Assembly: GCA_028715585.1 (NCBI GenBank)
Contig: JAQURN010000001.1
Span: 1-31,309 of the forward strand
Direction: 5' to 3'
DNA: 31,309 bases
DNA from: Actinomycetota bacterium
Lineage (GTDB): Bacteria > Actinomycetota > Geothermincolia > Fen-727 > JAQURN01
Shown: piece after piece, positions 7,106-16,116 of the stretch
How the letters are laid out: every line of letters starts with the position of its first letter
How positions within the stretch are numbered: the first letter of the stretch is position 1
The notes under the pieces: model-generated
The model's database searches: none
What the model was told of the DNA's origin: nothing
Seen by the model: the letters and a program-made list of their open reading frames with translations, nothing else
Made by a program: the position numbers and the translations under genes

Positions 7106-9469
7106 CTATCTCCCTTTTTGAGTGGACACAACGATTTTACCATCCTTGCGCCCCAGCTCTATATCGCCGTCCTCATCCGTCCTAAAAATTTCAATCCTCC
7201 TCGAGGCAAGCTCGTTCAGGCAAAACTGGGAAGGGTGACCGTAAGGATTGTCTTCCCCCACTGGGATAACCGCAATTTCCGGAGTCAAGAAATCCAACAA
7301 ATCCGGATTCGTTGCGTCTCTGGCTCCCTGATGCGGCATCTTGAGAACATCGCAATCGATTTCGGGGCAAGAGCCAAAAAGCATCTCCTGCGCCTCGTTC
7401 TCGATATCCCCGGTGAGAATCGCTTCCATCTCACCGATACGGGCAAGAATTACGATGCTTGTATCATTTAGCTCATCAGGAACATCCTCAAGGCTTGCCG
7501 GGGCATAAAGCACCTGGAGTTCGATTTCATTTGAGACCCCTAGCTCCATTCCTTCCTCTGCCACTATTCTCTTTATACCCTCGTCATGCGCCTTGTCGAG
7601 GAGGTCTTCATAATTAGCCTTCTCTGAAGGCGTCATCTCCTCGATGCCTTCCTTGTTGATAGAGGGCTCCAAAAGCGCCCCTACAGGGAACTCCGCAATG
7701 ACTTCCATCAAACCAAAGAGGTGGTCCTTGTGTGGATGTGTGAGCACCATGAGGTCTATCTTGCTGACACCTCTCTCCTGGAGCTTTTTAGTTATCTTGC
7801 CTCCCTCGGGACCGCCATCAATCAGCACTGTGGAACCTTCCTTACCCATCAAGAGAATAGAGTCTCCTTGTCCAACATCGAAAACAATCATGCGGCTTGA
7901 GGCTTTCCCCCGAAACAATGGCGACTGATTGAAAAAGATAAGGAAAATAGCAAGGGAGAACGAAATAAGCGGCCGCAATTTGCCCTTCTTCCCAGCGCCT
8001 CTTACCAAAAGAAAAAGTCCAAGAAGATAGAAGAAAAGCGCGAAGCCTCCCAGCAAGCCTTCCCTGAGCCCCGCCTGGGGAACTCTCGAAAGCCTCGAGC
8101 TCACCCCAAAGATATAGCGAGAAATAGCAGTGGGAAAAGCGGCAACGAATTTCGTTGCCCCCAATCCGAAACCTGCGGAAGCGGCAAGTGCCCAGGAAGA
8201 AAAAAACAGCGGACCGACAAGCGGAACAACCAGAAAATTCGCGATAATCGATGTAACGGGCACCATCCCTCCTTTGGCAAGCAGAAGCGGAATTACTCCC
8301 AGTTGAGCTCCCGCGCATACCAAAAAAACCCCACGTTTTTCAGTGAGAGATTTCTTGCCAATGGCGAGAACGATTCCAAGAGTCGCCGCAAACGAAAGCT
8401 GAAATCCTGGATCGAATAATGCCCTGGGGTTGAACCCCAATATCAGAACGCCCGCAAGGCTCAATCCGGAAAGCGGTTGATATTTCCTTCCCAGCACATC
8501 CCCACCAAAAGCCATCGCGAACATAAGAAATGACCTAACCGCTGCTGGTCTGAAACCAGAGAGAGCCATAACCAGCGCTGCCGCGGCAGCCGCGGCAATG
8601 AATCTGAATTTTTTTCCCACTCCCAGAAGTGAAAGCAAAAAAACCACCATGCCCGCCGCGGCCCCAACATGAAGCCCGGAGACGCAAACTATATGTGAAA
8701 TCCCACAACTATCCAGGTGCCATCTTGCCTTTGCGTCTAGTTCGCCGGTCTCGCCCAGAGTAACGCCTAGCACCAACCCCAGAATTTCTCCCCTGAGAGC
8801 TTTGTGGTAGATTGAGAGCAGTTTTTCCCTGGTTCTCTCAACGCGCGACGCAAAAAAATCCGGAGGTCCAGCCAACTCGATGTCCTCGGGGTAACATCTA
8901 ATTCGCGTGGAGGCGCCCCGTTCAAAAAGCCATCCCCTTTGTTCTTCTGGAAACAGTCTTCCGCTCAATTTGACTCTAGAGCCGGCGTATATCCATTTCG
9001 GCAAGTTCACACTCTCGATACTTACCTGCGCCACCTGGTGGAGCGCATATGTTTTGCCAGTGGCACTGCACCGTTCTACTTCGAGGAAAAAACTTTGGAA
9101 GTCGCCCGAGGGAGAGGGAGGGGATTTTACCTTCCCCTCTATTTCCACCATTGAGCGGTTCCGCGCAAGAGAAGGGAGCAATCCAGTTTCTACCGCCTTT
9201 GCCTCCAGACTCATCGAGAAAAAACCGCTAAAAAATACCAGGGTAAGAATCGTAGCAAGCCTGCTTAGTGACTTCCCTCGCCACACCAAGATAGCCGAAC
9301 AAACCGCGGTAAAAGCCAGTATCGAAAAGGAAAGTATTGGGCTGCTTGCCCTTCCCAGGATTATGCCGGCACCCAGAAAAACAAGACATCCCAGGTAGAG
9401 AAAACTTCTAGCCTCAGATGGTGACGAGGTCCTTGATGGATTGGAATTTTTTGGGTCCGATTCCCTCAA
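7106..9469 (-). CDS. comEC: DNA uptake channel ComEC/Rec2
   Basis: A 787-residue integral membrane protein expected to carry single-stranded DNA across the membrane during natural transformation. An N-terminal pair of hydrophobic segments (about 24-65) is followed by an OB-like soluble region. Then comes the multi-spanning competence domain (about 225-520), which includes the ISHIVCVSGLHVG motif. The C-terminus is a metallo-beta-lactamase-fold domain starting at VFDVGQGDSILL, with the metal motif THPHKDH near 576-582. The TTG at 9469 overlaps the end of comEA by 56 bases and has only a weak ribosome-binding site. No ATG, GTG or TTG occurs between it and the first membrane segment, so it is the best available start. 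Confidence 0.93.
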   Translation of the reverse strand: MRESDPKNSNPSRTSSPSEARSFLYLGCLVFLGAGIILGRASSPILSFSILAFTAVCSAILVWRGKSLSRLATILTLVFFSGFFSMSLEAKAVETGLLPSLARNRSMVEIEGKVKSPPSPSGDFQSFFLEVERCSATGKTYALHQVAQVSIESVNLPKWIYAGSRVKLSGRLFPEEQRGWLFERGASTRIRCYPEDIELAGPPDFFASRVERTREKLLSIYHKALRGEILGLVLGVTLGETGELDAKARWHLDSCGISHIVCVSGLHVGAAAGMVVFLLSLLGVGKKFRFIAAAAAAALVMALSGFRPAAVRSFLMFAMAFGGDVLGRKYQPLSGLSLAGVLILGFNPRALFDPGFQLSFAATLGIVLAIGKKSLTEKRGVFLVCAGAQLGVIPLLLAKGGMVPVTSIIANFLVVPLVGPLFFSSWALAASAGFGLGATKFVAAFPTAISRYIFGVSSRLSRVPQAGLREGLLGGFALFFYLLGLFLLVRGAGKKGKLRPLISFSLAIFLIFFNQSPLFRGKASSRMIVFDVGQGDSILLMGKEGSTVLIDGGPEGGKITKKLQERGVSKIDLMVLTHPHKDHLFGLMEVIAEFPVGALLEPSINKEGIEEMTPSEKANYEDLLDKAHDEGIKRIVAEEGMELGVSNEIELQVLYAPASLEDVPDELNDTSIVILARIGEMEAILTGDIENEAQEMLFGSCPEIDCDVLKMPHQGARDATNPDLLDFLTPEIAVIPVGEDNPYGHPSQFCLNELASRRIEIFRTDEDGDIELGRKDGKIVVSTQKGR

Positions 9470-10049
9470 CGTTCTTCAGCTCATCAACAGATGTAAACGG
9501 ACCATTTTTTTCGCGACATTCAACTATGCGCTGGGAAAGGGTCGGGCCAATGCCGGGAAGCTTATCGAGTTCTTCTGCTCCAGCAAGGTTTATGTTTACA
9601 AGCCCAGTGCTCTCTTGCCCCCCAGCTGGAAGGGAACCGTTTTGCAATGGCGCCGCGGTGGAAGCCGACGGCACCATGACTTTCTGCCCATCCTTTACCC
9701 TTTCGGCAAGGTTCACACTGTCTATTCGGGCGTCTGGAAGCGCTCCACCGGCCTTGGTCAGGACGTCCGCTACTCTCGAGCCAGAGGGAACGCGATATAG
9801 GCCTGGATTTAAGACAGCACCCGCCACATGCACAGCAAGCATGCGCACTGATTCTTTTTTGCCTGTTGGCTTCTCGGCAACTGTTATCGCTTTAGGTTTA
9901 GAACGTAAGTATCCAAAGGCAGAACCGGCAACGAGTAGAACGCAAATTAGGACTATGATGGCAAGCTGAAAGCGCGAAAGGGATTTCGCGTTTTCAGCGA
10001 TGTCGCTAAAAAAAACTTTTATACGGCTCAGAATCGAACTTGCTTGCAT
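9414..10049 (-). CDS. comEA: Competence DNA receptor ComEA
   Basis: A 211-residue protein anchored by one N-terminal membrane segment (about 28-46), with the rest outside. An SLBB domain (about 70-130, VAGAVLNPGLYRVPSGSRV) is followed by a linker and two helix-hairpin-helix motifs (about 149-210). The hairpins carry LPGIGPTLSQRI and VEGIGPKKFQSI, which bind double-stranded DNA. This is the canonical ComEA layout. It is co-transcribed with comEC, which it overlaps. An 86-base gap separates it from leuS upstream. Confidence 0.95.
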   Translation of the reverse strand: MQASSILSRIKVFFSDIAENAKSLSRFQLAIIVLICVLLVAGSAFGYLRSKPKAITVAEKPTGKKESVRMLAVHVAGAVLNPGLYRVPSGSRVADVLTKAGGALPDARIDSVNLAERVKDGQKVMVPSASTAAPLQNGSLPAGGQESTGLVNINLAGAEELDKLPGIGPTLSQRIVECREKNGPFTSVDELKNVEGIGPKKFQSIKDLVTI

Positions 10050-10135
10050 TGCTTATATGTTAACACAGCAATTCAAGCAAATACAAGAGTGGCCTACTTC
10101 GAGGATTGTTCTAGGAATAGCGGTTATCTGTCGCT

Positions 10136-12607
10136 TCAGACAACTATATTTACGAGTTTTCCCGGGATGGCGACAAGCTTCTTTATGTCTCTCTCCCCAA
10201 CAAATCTCTTTACCTTCTCAGATTCCAAAGCCAGCCTTTTCATTTCATCCTCGGAGATATCACATCTGGCATTTAGCCTGTCGCGAACTTTCCCATTCAC
10301 CTGGACAACAATCGTTATCTCCTCTGGCTTTGCAAGCTCAGGGTCGTAAATAGGCCAGGGCGCCTCGTGAATACTCCCCTTATGCCCCAGAGCCTCCCAC
10401 AACTCCTCCGTGATGAATGGGCAAGATGGCGCAAGGAGACCGAGCACCACTTCAACTGCTTCGCGCATTATTCCCACATCAGCTTTTTCACTGCCAAAAT
10501 AACCATATGTCTCATTGACAAGCTCCATTATGAAACTAACCGCGGTATTGAAAGCGAACTCTTCGACATCTCTGGTCACGTTCTGAATCGTCCTATGAAT
10601 AACGCTTTGCATCGCTCTATCCCTTTGGCTGCATCCATTCCCAGCTTCTCCAACCTTCCCTTCCAAAGGAAGGAAGCACTCGTGAACCAACCTCCAAACC
10701 CTAGAAAGAAATCGTCGAGCGCCCCTCACTCCCTCGTCGCTCCAATCTTTATCTTGCTCGGGAGGTCCCATGAATACTATATAGAGCCTGAGGGTATCTG
10801 ATCCGTACATCTCTATGTAGCTAGCAGGGGCAACAATATTCCCTTTAGACTTGCTCATCTTGGCCCCATCTTTGGTAATCATCCCCTGGCACAAAAGGCG
10901 AGTAAACGGCTCGACGAAATCAATCATGCCCATGTCGTAAATTACCTTGGTGAAAAATCGGGAATAAAGAAGATGCATGATTGCATGCTCGATGCCACCA
11001 ATGTATTGGTCAACTGGCATCCAATAAGAAGCTTTTTCCACATCGAACGGGCCTTCACCAAAATGGGGGCTCACATACCGAAAGTAGTACCAGGATGAAT
11101 CCACAAAGGTGTCCATGGTATCAGTCTCTCGCCTCGCAGTAGAGCCGCAGCGAGGGCATTTTGTCTCGTAGAATGACTTCTCGAAAGGAAGGGGCGACTT
11201 CCCACCCTCTCTCAATTGGAGATCCTCTGGCAATATCACAGGAAGCTCTTCTTCTGGAACCGGCACAACCCCACACGAATCACAGTACACAATTGGAATT
11301 GGGGCCCCCCAGTACCTTTGCCTTGAAACAAGCCAATCGCGAAGTCTGTAGTTGACTTTCCTTTCTCCTATTCCTTCTTTCTCAACAAAATCACAAATAC
11401 TTTGGATGCCTTTATCACTAGGAAGGCCACTAAAAGGACCGGAATCAACCATAAGCCCTGGCTCTTCGTATGCCTCTTCCATCTCATCGGGTCGAAGCAG
11501 TCCGTCGGGAGGCTGAATCACCACCCGAATAGGAAGGTTATATTTCCTCGCGAATTCAAAGTCCCTTTGATCATGAGCTGGTACCGCCATAACCGCCCCG
11601 GTACCATACTCCATCAACACGAAATTGGCGGTGTATATCGGGATCTCTTCGCCGGTGAATGGATTTATAACATAGTCCTCCAGAAATATACCTTCTTTTT
11701 CAGCCTCCAGGGCGGTTCTCTCCATGGTGGTTCTCTTGCTCAATTTTCGGCGGAACTCGAGAATGCGGCTGGCAAGTTTCTCGTCCTTCGCCAGCCTATC
11801 AACCAGGGGATGTTCGGGAGCCAGAAGGAAAAACGTTATGCCATACACGGTATCAGCTCGAGTGGTGTAGATTCGAATTTTTTCACCGGTAGATTTGAGG
11901 GTGAAATCTATCTCCGCCCCTTCAGACCTACCAATCCAATTCTTCTGCATGAGAAGGACTCGCTCTGGCCAACCCGAGAGCTTATCCATATCCTCAAGCA
12001 ATCGTTCAGCGTAATCGGTTATCTTGAAAAACCACTGGTTTAGCCTCTTCAGTTCAACTTTGGTTCCACACCTCTCGCAAGTGTCATCCCAAAGCACCTG
12101 TTCATTGGCAAGGACTGTGCCACAAGAAGGACACCAGTTAGCATTGGCATCCGCTTTATATGCAAGATCTCTTTCATACATCTTGAGGAAAAACCACTGA
12201 GTCCATTTGTAATACTCAGGGTCACAAGTGGAAATCTCGCGGGACCAATCGTAGGCGTATCCAAGCCTTTTCAGGTCGTCGCGAATGAGACGTATGTTAT
12301 TTCTGGTCCATTCCGCGGGATGAATACCTCCAGAAATAGCGGCGTTTTCCGCCGGCAAACCAAAGGCGTCATAACCCATCGGATTGAGAACAGAAAATCC
12401 CTTGCGGAAGTAATACCGCGCCATTACATCTCCAAGAGTATAGTTCGCCACATGGCCCATATGTGCTGGACCGCTAGGATAGGGAAACATCACCAGCACA
12501 TACAACTTTTCACGGCTTGAGTCCTCTATTGCCCTGAAATGTTTTTCTTCTTCCCAGCGCTCCAGCCACTTCTTCTCTATTTCGTTATGCTTGTATTCTG
12601 GCGACAT
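10136..12607 (-). CDS. leuS: Leucyl-tRNA synthetase
   Basis: An 823-residue class I synthetase that charges tRNA-Leu. The nucleotide-binding HIGH motif is HMGH at 49-52, within FPYPSGPAHMGHV. KMSKS is intact near residue 582 (DGAKMSKSKGN). The inserted editing domain that hydrolyses mischarged tRNA is present between about 220 and 420, with the GTGAVMAVPAHD active-site loop. CxxC zinc-type motifs occur near residue 160 and after the editing domain. The C-terminal tRNA-binding domain ends in KLVNIVV. Length is typical of bacterial LeuRS. The leader is only about 130 bases and I see no T-box structure in it. Confidence 0.97.
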   Translation of the reverse strand: MSPEYKHNEIEKKWLERWEEEKHFRAIEDSSREKLYVLVMFPYPSGPAHMGHVANYTLGDVMARYYFRKGFSVLNPMGYDAFGLPAENAAISGGIHPAEWTRNNIRLIRDDLKRLGYAYDWSREISTCDPEYYKWTQWFFLKMYERDLAYKADANANWCPSCGTVLANEQVLWDDTCERCGTKVELKRLNQWFFKITDYAERLLEDMDKLSGWPERVLLMQKNWIGRSEGAEIDFTLKSTGEKIRIYTTRADTVYGITFFLLAPEHPLVDRLAKDEKLASRILEFRRKLSKRTTMERTALEAEKEGIFLEDYVINPFTGEEIPIYTANFVLMEYGTGAVMAVPAHDQRDFEFARKYNLPIRVVIQPPDGLLRPDEMEEAYEEPGLMVDSGPFSGLPSDKGIQSICDFVEKEGIGERKVNYRLRDWLVSRQRYWGAPIPIVYCDSCGVVPVPEEELPVILPEDLQLREGGKSPLPFEKSFYETKCPRCGSTARRETDTMDTFVDSSWYYFRYVSPHFGEGPFDVEKASYWMPVDQYIGGIEHAIMHLLYSRFFTKVIYDMGMIDFVEPFTRLLCQGMITKDGAKMSKSKGNIVAPASYIEMYGSDTLRLYIVFMGPPEQDKDWSDEGVRGARRFLSRVWRLVHECFLPLEGKVGEAGNGCSQRDRAMQSVIHRTIQNVTRDVEEFAFNTAVSFIMELVNETYGYFGSEKADVGIMREAVEVVLGLLAPSCPFITEELWEALGHKGSIHEAPWPIYDPELAKPEEITIVVQVNGKVRDRLNARCDISEDEMKRLALESEKVKRFVGERDIKKLVAIPGKLVNIVV

Positions 12608-12632
12608 TGTCTAAACCTCAAATCGGCGCTCA

Positions 12633-12641
12633 ATGATATCA
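12633..12641 (-). promoter_or_regulatory. Possible extended -10 element of leuS
   Basis: TGATATCAT on the minus strand matches an extended -10 (TGn plus TATCAT) and lies about 26 bases before the leuS ATG. No convincing -35 hexamer is visible at the right spacing. Confidence 0.35.
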
Positions 12642-12708
12642 CAAGAAAAAACTGCTTCTGCGAGAATCCCCGCGAGGAACTCAAACCAAAACTAAGAGAG
12701 CTATGACC

Positions 12709-12723
12709 TCGCCAGGAAGGCGA
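12709..12723 (-). terminator. Weak hairpin after the TetR gene
   Basis: TCGCC, five bases, GGCGA forms a 5-bp stem just after the regulator's stop codon. It is followed on the minus strand by a loosely T-rich stretch and not a clean T run, so termination is only a guess. Confidence 0.25.
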
Positions 12724-12737
12724 ATACCGGGCGATAG

Positions 12738-13391
12738 CTACCATCCCTCCCCAATTGTATGTGAAGAGCCGGCTTTCTCGGCGAGCGTCCTCGCAAAGTC
12801 TCCATCGAGTATGCCTGTCGACACAAAGCTAACCACTTCTCGCGCCATCGATTCGACGTCTATCACTCCCCTCTCTCCCCCTAATGCCACCCGGTATGGA
12901 ACCTGGAAAAAAAGCATTAGCATCGCCTTTGCGATGAGGTCAGTATCCATGGGCCTAAAGACTCCCATTTTTATGCCACTATCTAGTATCCCAGCGATGA
13001 GATTGGACATCTTGCGGTCGAAATCGTCCCACAGAGCATATAGCGATGGGTCAGCCGAAAACGCCTCCTGAAAATAAACCAGGACCAAATCCTTGTTTTC
13101 CAGAAACAACCTGTAAAACATCGCGAGTCCCTCATGAATCTTCCCTGTTAGAAGGTCAGGGTCGAGATTTTCCGCCACCACGGTATTCCTGGTTGATTCA
13201 TAGAGATTTCTGAGAAATGAACTCATCAACTCGGAAAATACGTGGCGCTTGCTCAAAAAATACTTGTAGAAGGTCGCTCGGGCAACATCAGCTTCATTGA
13301 TTATGTCCTGTACAGTGGCTTTCTTGAATCCCTTTTCAGAAAAGACTTTTTTGGCTGCGGAAAGAATTTTAGAGCTCGTTTCAGATTTCAT
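12738..13391 (-). CDS. TetR/AcrR-family transcriptional regulator
   Basis: A 217-residue TetR-type regulator. The N-terminal helix-turn-helix (about residues 8-52) has the family's typical run: ILSAAKKVFSEKGF, then ATVQDIINEADVARATFYKYF. The C-terminal ligand-binding domain is helical and not diagnostic. The open frame extends to a TTG at 13445, but that start has no ribosome-binding site and lies upstream of a predicted -10 box. I chose the ATG at 13391, which has GGAAG 7 bases upstream. The gene is divergent from the FAD protein at 13520. Its position near an acyl-CoA ligase and flavoproteins fits the FadR-like and PsrA-like regulators of lipid genes, but the ligand is unknown. Confidence 0.9.
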   Translation of the reverse strand: MKSETSSKILSAAKKVFSEKGFKKATVQDIINEADVARATFYKYFLSKRHVFSELMSSFLRNLYESTRNTVVAENLDPDLLTGKIHEGLAMFYRLFLENKDLVLVYFQEAFSADPSLYALWDDFDRKMSNLIAGILDSGIKMGVFRPMDTDLIAKAMLMLFFQVPYRVALGGERGVIDVESMAREVVSFVSTGILDGDFARTLAEKAGSSHTIGEGW

Positions 13392-13429
13392 CTCTCGTCT
13401 TCCATCAGATGAATAGCGTTCTTCAAAGC

Positions 13430-13438
13430 ATTTTAGCA
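13430..13438 (-). promoter_or_regulatory. Predicted extended -10 element of the TetR gene
   Basis: TGCTAAAAT on the minus strand lies 39 bases before the ATG at 13391. It is the same 9-mer found before rpsT and hrcA. The -35 region is poor, as is common with extended -10 promoters. Confidence 0.45.
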
Positions 13439-13479
13439 ACAACAAGGCTAATCGTGTGAGATAAGTGCAATTTGCCCTG

Positions 13480-13496
13480 AATCATTTTTGATGATT
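13480..13496. promoter_or_regulatory. Inverted repeat, candidate TetR operator
   Basis: AATCAT, five bases (TTTTG), ATGATT is a perfect 6-bp inverted repeat in the gap between the divergent TetR and FAD-protein genes. It falls in the spacer of a possible plus-strand promoter (TTGCCC at 13472-13477, TTGAAT at 13495-13500, 17-base spacing). Location and symmetry fit an operator. No binding evidence is available. Confidence 0.4.
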
Positions 13497-13519
13497 GAAT
13501 CGTGAAAAGGTGGTAAGAA

Positions 13520-14605
13520 ATGGCTAAAAAGTCTAGAAAAGTAACCATATATGGCGCAGGAATGTCGGGGCTTATCGCGGCAATCAACTTGAGGAGAGAT
13601 GGCTTCCAGGTCACCGTAAAGGAAAAAGAGCCTACCTACGGTGGCTCTAGCATTTACAACCCATCCACCCACGTAACCCCACTTGACCTCAAGGCAACGT
13701 CAAAATACATAGGCATCGACATATCTAGTGTTTTTCACGAAGTTTCAGCATGTCCCTCTTATTTCGGCAAAACAAAGGTACTTCTCCCCGTACATGAAGT
13801 GTACGCAGTCGAGCGTGGCAACCGAGAAACGAGCCTCGACACGCTTCTTTTCAACGAATGCAAGGAAATTGGAGTCGATTTCGAATTCGATTCTCCGCTT
13901 ACTCAAGAAGAAGTCCAAAATCTCCCTCCTGATTCGATTATTGCCTGCGGCCTTACTCCTTCCGCCTACGAGATGCTCGGCATCCCTTACTTGAAGTGGT
14001 TCGGGTGGATTTCGAGAGGAGAAATCAGATTGAATAGTTACGCCTGGCTATGGTGGGGCAAATGCGTGACGGAATATGGCTATTTCTCTTCGGTGAACAA
14101 CTATTACTTCGACCTCCTTTTCAGCATAAAACCAGTGTCGAAATCCTGTCTGGATGAGTACATCTCATTCATGGCACACGCCGAGGGAATCGAACATAAA
14201 GACTGGCAATACGTATCGGGAGCGGTTCCAATAGCCTCACCTGAAAATCCCCGCCTATTCTGGAAAAATGCCATCCTTTGCGGGACGATATCAGGGGCAC
14301 AGGACCCCTTCATGTGGTTTGGCATATCAGGGGCACTCATAACCGGCAAAATCGCCGCGCTCGCGCTAACCGACAAGGAAAAAGCGGAGAGGGAATTCAG
14401 GCGCTTCACCCGCTGGTTTAGCCAAGCGTTCTGGTTCAAAAACAAAATCTGGTATCGGTTTGTGCGTCCAAATATCCAGCAACTCGAACGTGGAATTAGG
14501 CTAATCGGACCAAAAAGAGTAGAAAAGCTAGCCCACTTAACCGAGACTGGCAAAATACCAGCGAGGATGGCGATTCCTGGCTTCAGCCATTTGAGCTGCC
14601 ATTAG
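13520..14605 (+). CDS. FAD/NAD(P)-binding oxidoreductase, function unknown
   Basis: A 361-residue flavoprotein-like protein. The N-terminus has the dinucleotide-binding motif YGAGMSGLIAAINL (about 11-24), and an acidic residue ends the second strand (VKEKE). A glycine-rich GGSS follows. Near the C-terminus, GTISGAQDPFMWFGISGALITGKIAAL matches the second FAD-contact region of glutathione-reductase-2-type and geranylgeranyl-reductase-like enzymes. Many aromatic residues in the middle (about 165-210) suggest a hydrophobic substrate. No membrane segment is evident. The ATG has AAGGTGG 6 bases upstream. It is divergent from the TetR gene, and its stop is 3 bases from the stop of the converging flavoprotein gene. 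The substrate is unknown. Confidence 0.75.
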   Translation: MAKKSRKVTIYGAGMSGLIAAINLRRDGFQVTVKEKEPTYGGSSIYNPSTHVTPLDLKATSKYIGIDISSVFHEVSACPSYFGKTKVLLPVHEVYAVERGNRETSLDTLLFNECKEIGVDFEFDSPLTQEEVQNLPPDSIIACGLTPSAYEMLGIPYLKWFGWISRGEIRLNSYAWLWWGKCVTEYGYFSSVNNYYFDLLFSIKPVSKSCLDEYISFMAHAEGIEHKDWQYVSGAVPIASPENPRLFWKNAILCGTISGAQDPFMWFGISGALITGKIAALALTDKEKAEREFRRFTRWFSQAFWFKNKIWYRFVRPNIQQLERGIRLIGPKRVEKLAHLTETGKIPARMAIPGFSHLSCH

Positions 14606-14608
14606 AAG

Positions 14609-16081
14609 CTATCGTTTCTTGAAGATCCTTCGTGCCAAAACAAGCGACATAAGCCCGAGGAACCCATAGGTAAGGGGACGCATTGCTTTGAGAAGGGGCT
14701 CATTGGGTTCAAATTCCACGTTCAAGGATACTTTCTTTGCGAGCTTGTCAGCGGCAATAAGTTCGGATGTCTTGTTGGCGGTCCATATTGCCGCCTCCAT
14801 CCCCCCGGAGCTCACGCTCGTTTGAGTAAAATCGCCAGTGAGATAGAGATTGTCGTAAGGACTCCGCTGGAAAGGGCGCCTGCTTTCCATACCAGGATAT
14901 GGACGATAAACCCCTTGCCTCTCCCGCACCACCTTGTACTTACGAACGCTTGCTTCTTTCGCGGCAGGAAAAAGACTTTTTATTTGCTCGAGGGCAATTT
15001 CGAATATCACGTTATCTGGAAGTCCACGAATGTGGTCAGCGGGCGAAAGGACCATCTCGAACATGCTTCCGCCTTTGAATATATGAGGGAGGACGTTGGA
15101 AAGGTCCGCAAAGGTATTGAAGATGCAGTCATTCGCGAAAAATGTCACATCCACATCGGTCAGTTTTTTGTCGAACCAGATTTGCAGAGAAAGTGAAGGG
15201 GCATATTCGAAATGCCACAAATCGCGAAAGTACTCATATGAGTATGCGCTTTCCGGAAGTATCTTTCTCAAGGCAAAAGGACTCATCGCGGAAACGTAGA
15301 TATCGGCTTCAAGTGATTCCTCGCCGTTGACAACTACATTTTGAACTTTGCCATCTTCCACGTTGATTGCCGTCACCTCTTTTTTTAGGGAGGCCTCTCC
15401 CTCTTTGTTCTTGATGTAATCAACACATTTCTCGACCCATATCTCGCCAAGACCTCCATTGGCAAATCCAACCCTCGCGTTCTGAGCTGACCCCATTACC
15501 TTAAGAACCCAGTTGAGCATGACCTTTGCCGATACGGCATATGAGGGAGTAAACGTGAGTCCATTTACTCCTGGTTCCATGAGCTTCAAGCCGTCGAGAG
15601 GTCCATACCTATAGACGAGGGAAGCCATGCTCACCTTATCGTATTCATTTATTTTTTCTTTGCTCATCAAGAACGCGGAGCCAATTGGAACGCATGCGGG
15701 AAGAAACTTCCACCGCGGAATTCCACGATAATCCTTGAGAAGGTGCATATATCCATAAACCCCATGCAAGGGAGCTGGCAAATCTATAAACTTCAAAACC
15801 GCGTTCTTGCCACCTGGCTGGGCGTAGTAGAATTCAGTGTTCTTCCAGAGGATGTTGTCGTAGATGCCCATCTTCTTGAAGAATTGTATGAGGTTGACAT
15901 AGTAGGGAAAGAAAACGTGAAGGGCATTATCAACCATGTCCCCATCCTCATCCCTCCATGAATTCGCCCTCCCCCCAAATATTTCATCAGCCTCGACTAG
16001 GGATACATCTATCCCAAGGTCTAGGAGATTTATCGCGGTAGCCAAGCCGCTCATTCCGCCGCCCATTATCAGTGCCTTCAA
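14609..16081 (-). CDS. FAD-dependent oxidoreductase, carotenoid-desaturase/amine-oxidase-like
   Basis: A 490-residue protein of the FAD amine-oxidase/phytoene-desaturase superfamily. The FAD-binding motif MGGGMSGLATAINL sits at residues 6-19, followed by the acidic residue of EAD and FGGRANSW. The C-terminal FAD-contact motif is GDFTQTSVSSGGMEAAIWT, close to that of zeta-carotene and phytoene desaturases and hydroxysqualene dehydroxylase. The last 25 residues form a hydrophobic segment ending in RRIFKKR, so the enzyme is probably membrane-attached. It is the last gene of the long minus-strand run and follows the acyl-CoA ligase by 35 bases. It may act on a lipid or isoprenoid. No squalene or phytoene synthase gene is nearby to fix the substrate. 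Confidence 0.8.
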   Translation of the reverse strand: MKALIMGGGMSGLATAINLLDLGIDVSLVEADEIFGGRANSWRDEDGDMVDNALHVFFPYYVNLIQFFKKMGIYDNILWKNTEFYYAQPGGKNAVLKFIDLPAPLHGVYGYMHLLKDYRGIPRWKFLPACVPIGSAFLMSKEKINEYDKVSMASLVYRYGPLDGLKLMEPGVNGLTFTPSYAVSAKVMLNWVLKVMGSAQNARVGFANGGLGEIWVEKCVDYIKNKEGEASLKKEVTAINVEDGKVQNVVVNGEESLEADIYVSAMSPFALRKILPESAYSYEYFRDLWHFEYAPSLSLQIWFDKKLTDVDVTFFANDCIFNTFADLSNVLPHIFKGGSMFEMVLSPADHIRGLPDNVIFEIALEQIKSLFPAAKEASVRKYKVVRERQGVYRPYPGMESRRPFQRSPYDNLYLTGDFTQTSVSSGGMEAAIWTANKTSELIAADKLAKKVSLNVEFEPNEPLLKAMRPLTYGFLGLMSLVLARRIFKKR

Positions 16082-16116
16082 GCTTTACCCCCCTCGATTT
16101 GCGCCAGGACTAGTTT

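Noticed and set aside
12608..12737. T-box riboswitch before leuS
   Set aside because: The gap is only 130 bases and I see no T-box core sequence or terminator/antiterminator pair.
13392..13445. TTG at 13445 as the TetR start
   Set aside because: There is no ribosome-binding site, and the extension runs through the predicted -10 box. ATG 13391 has a suitable site.
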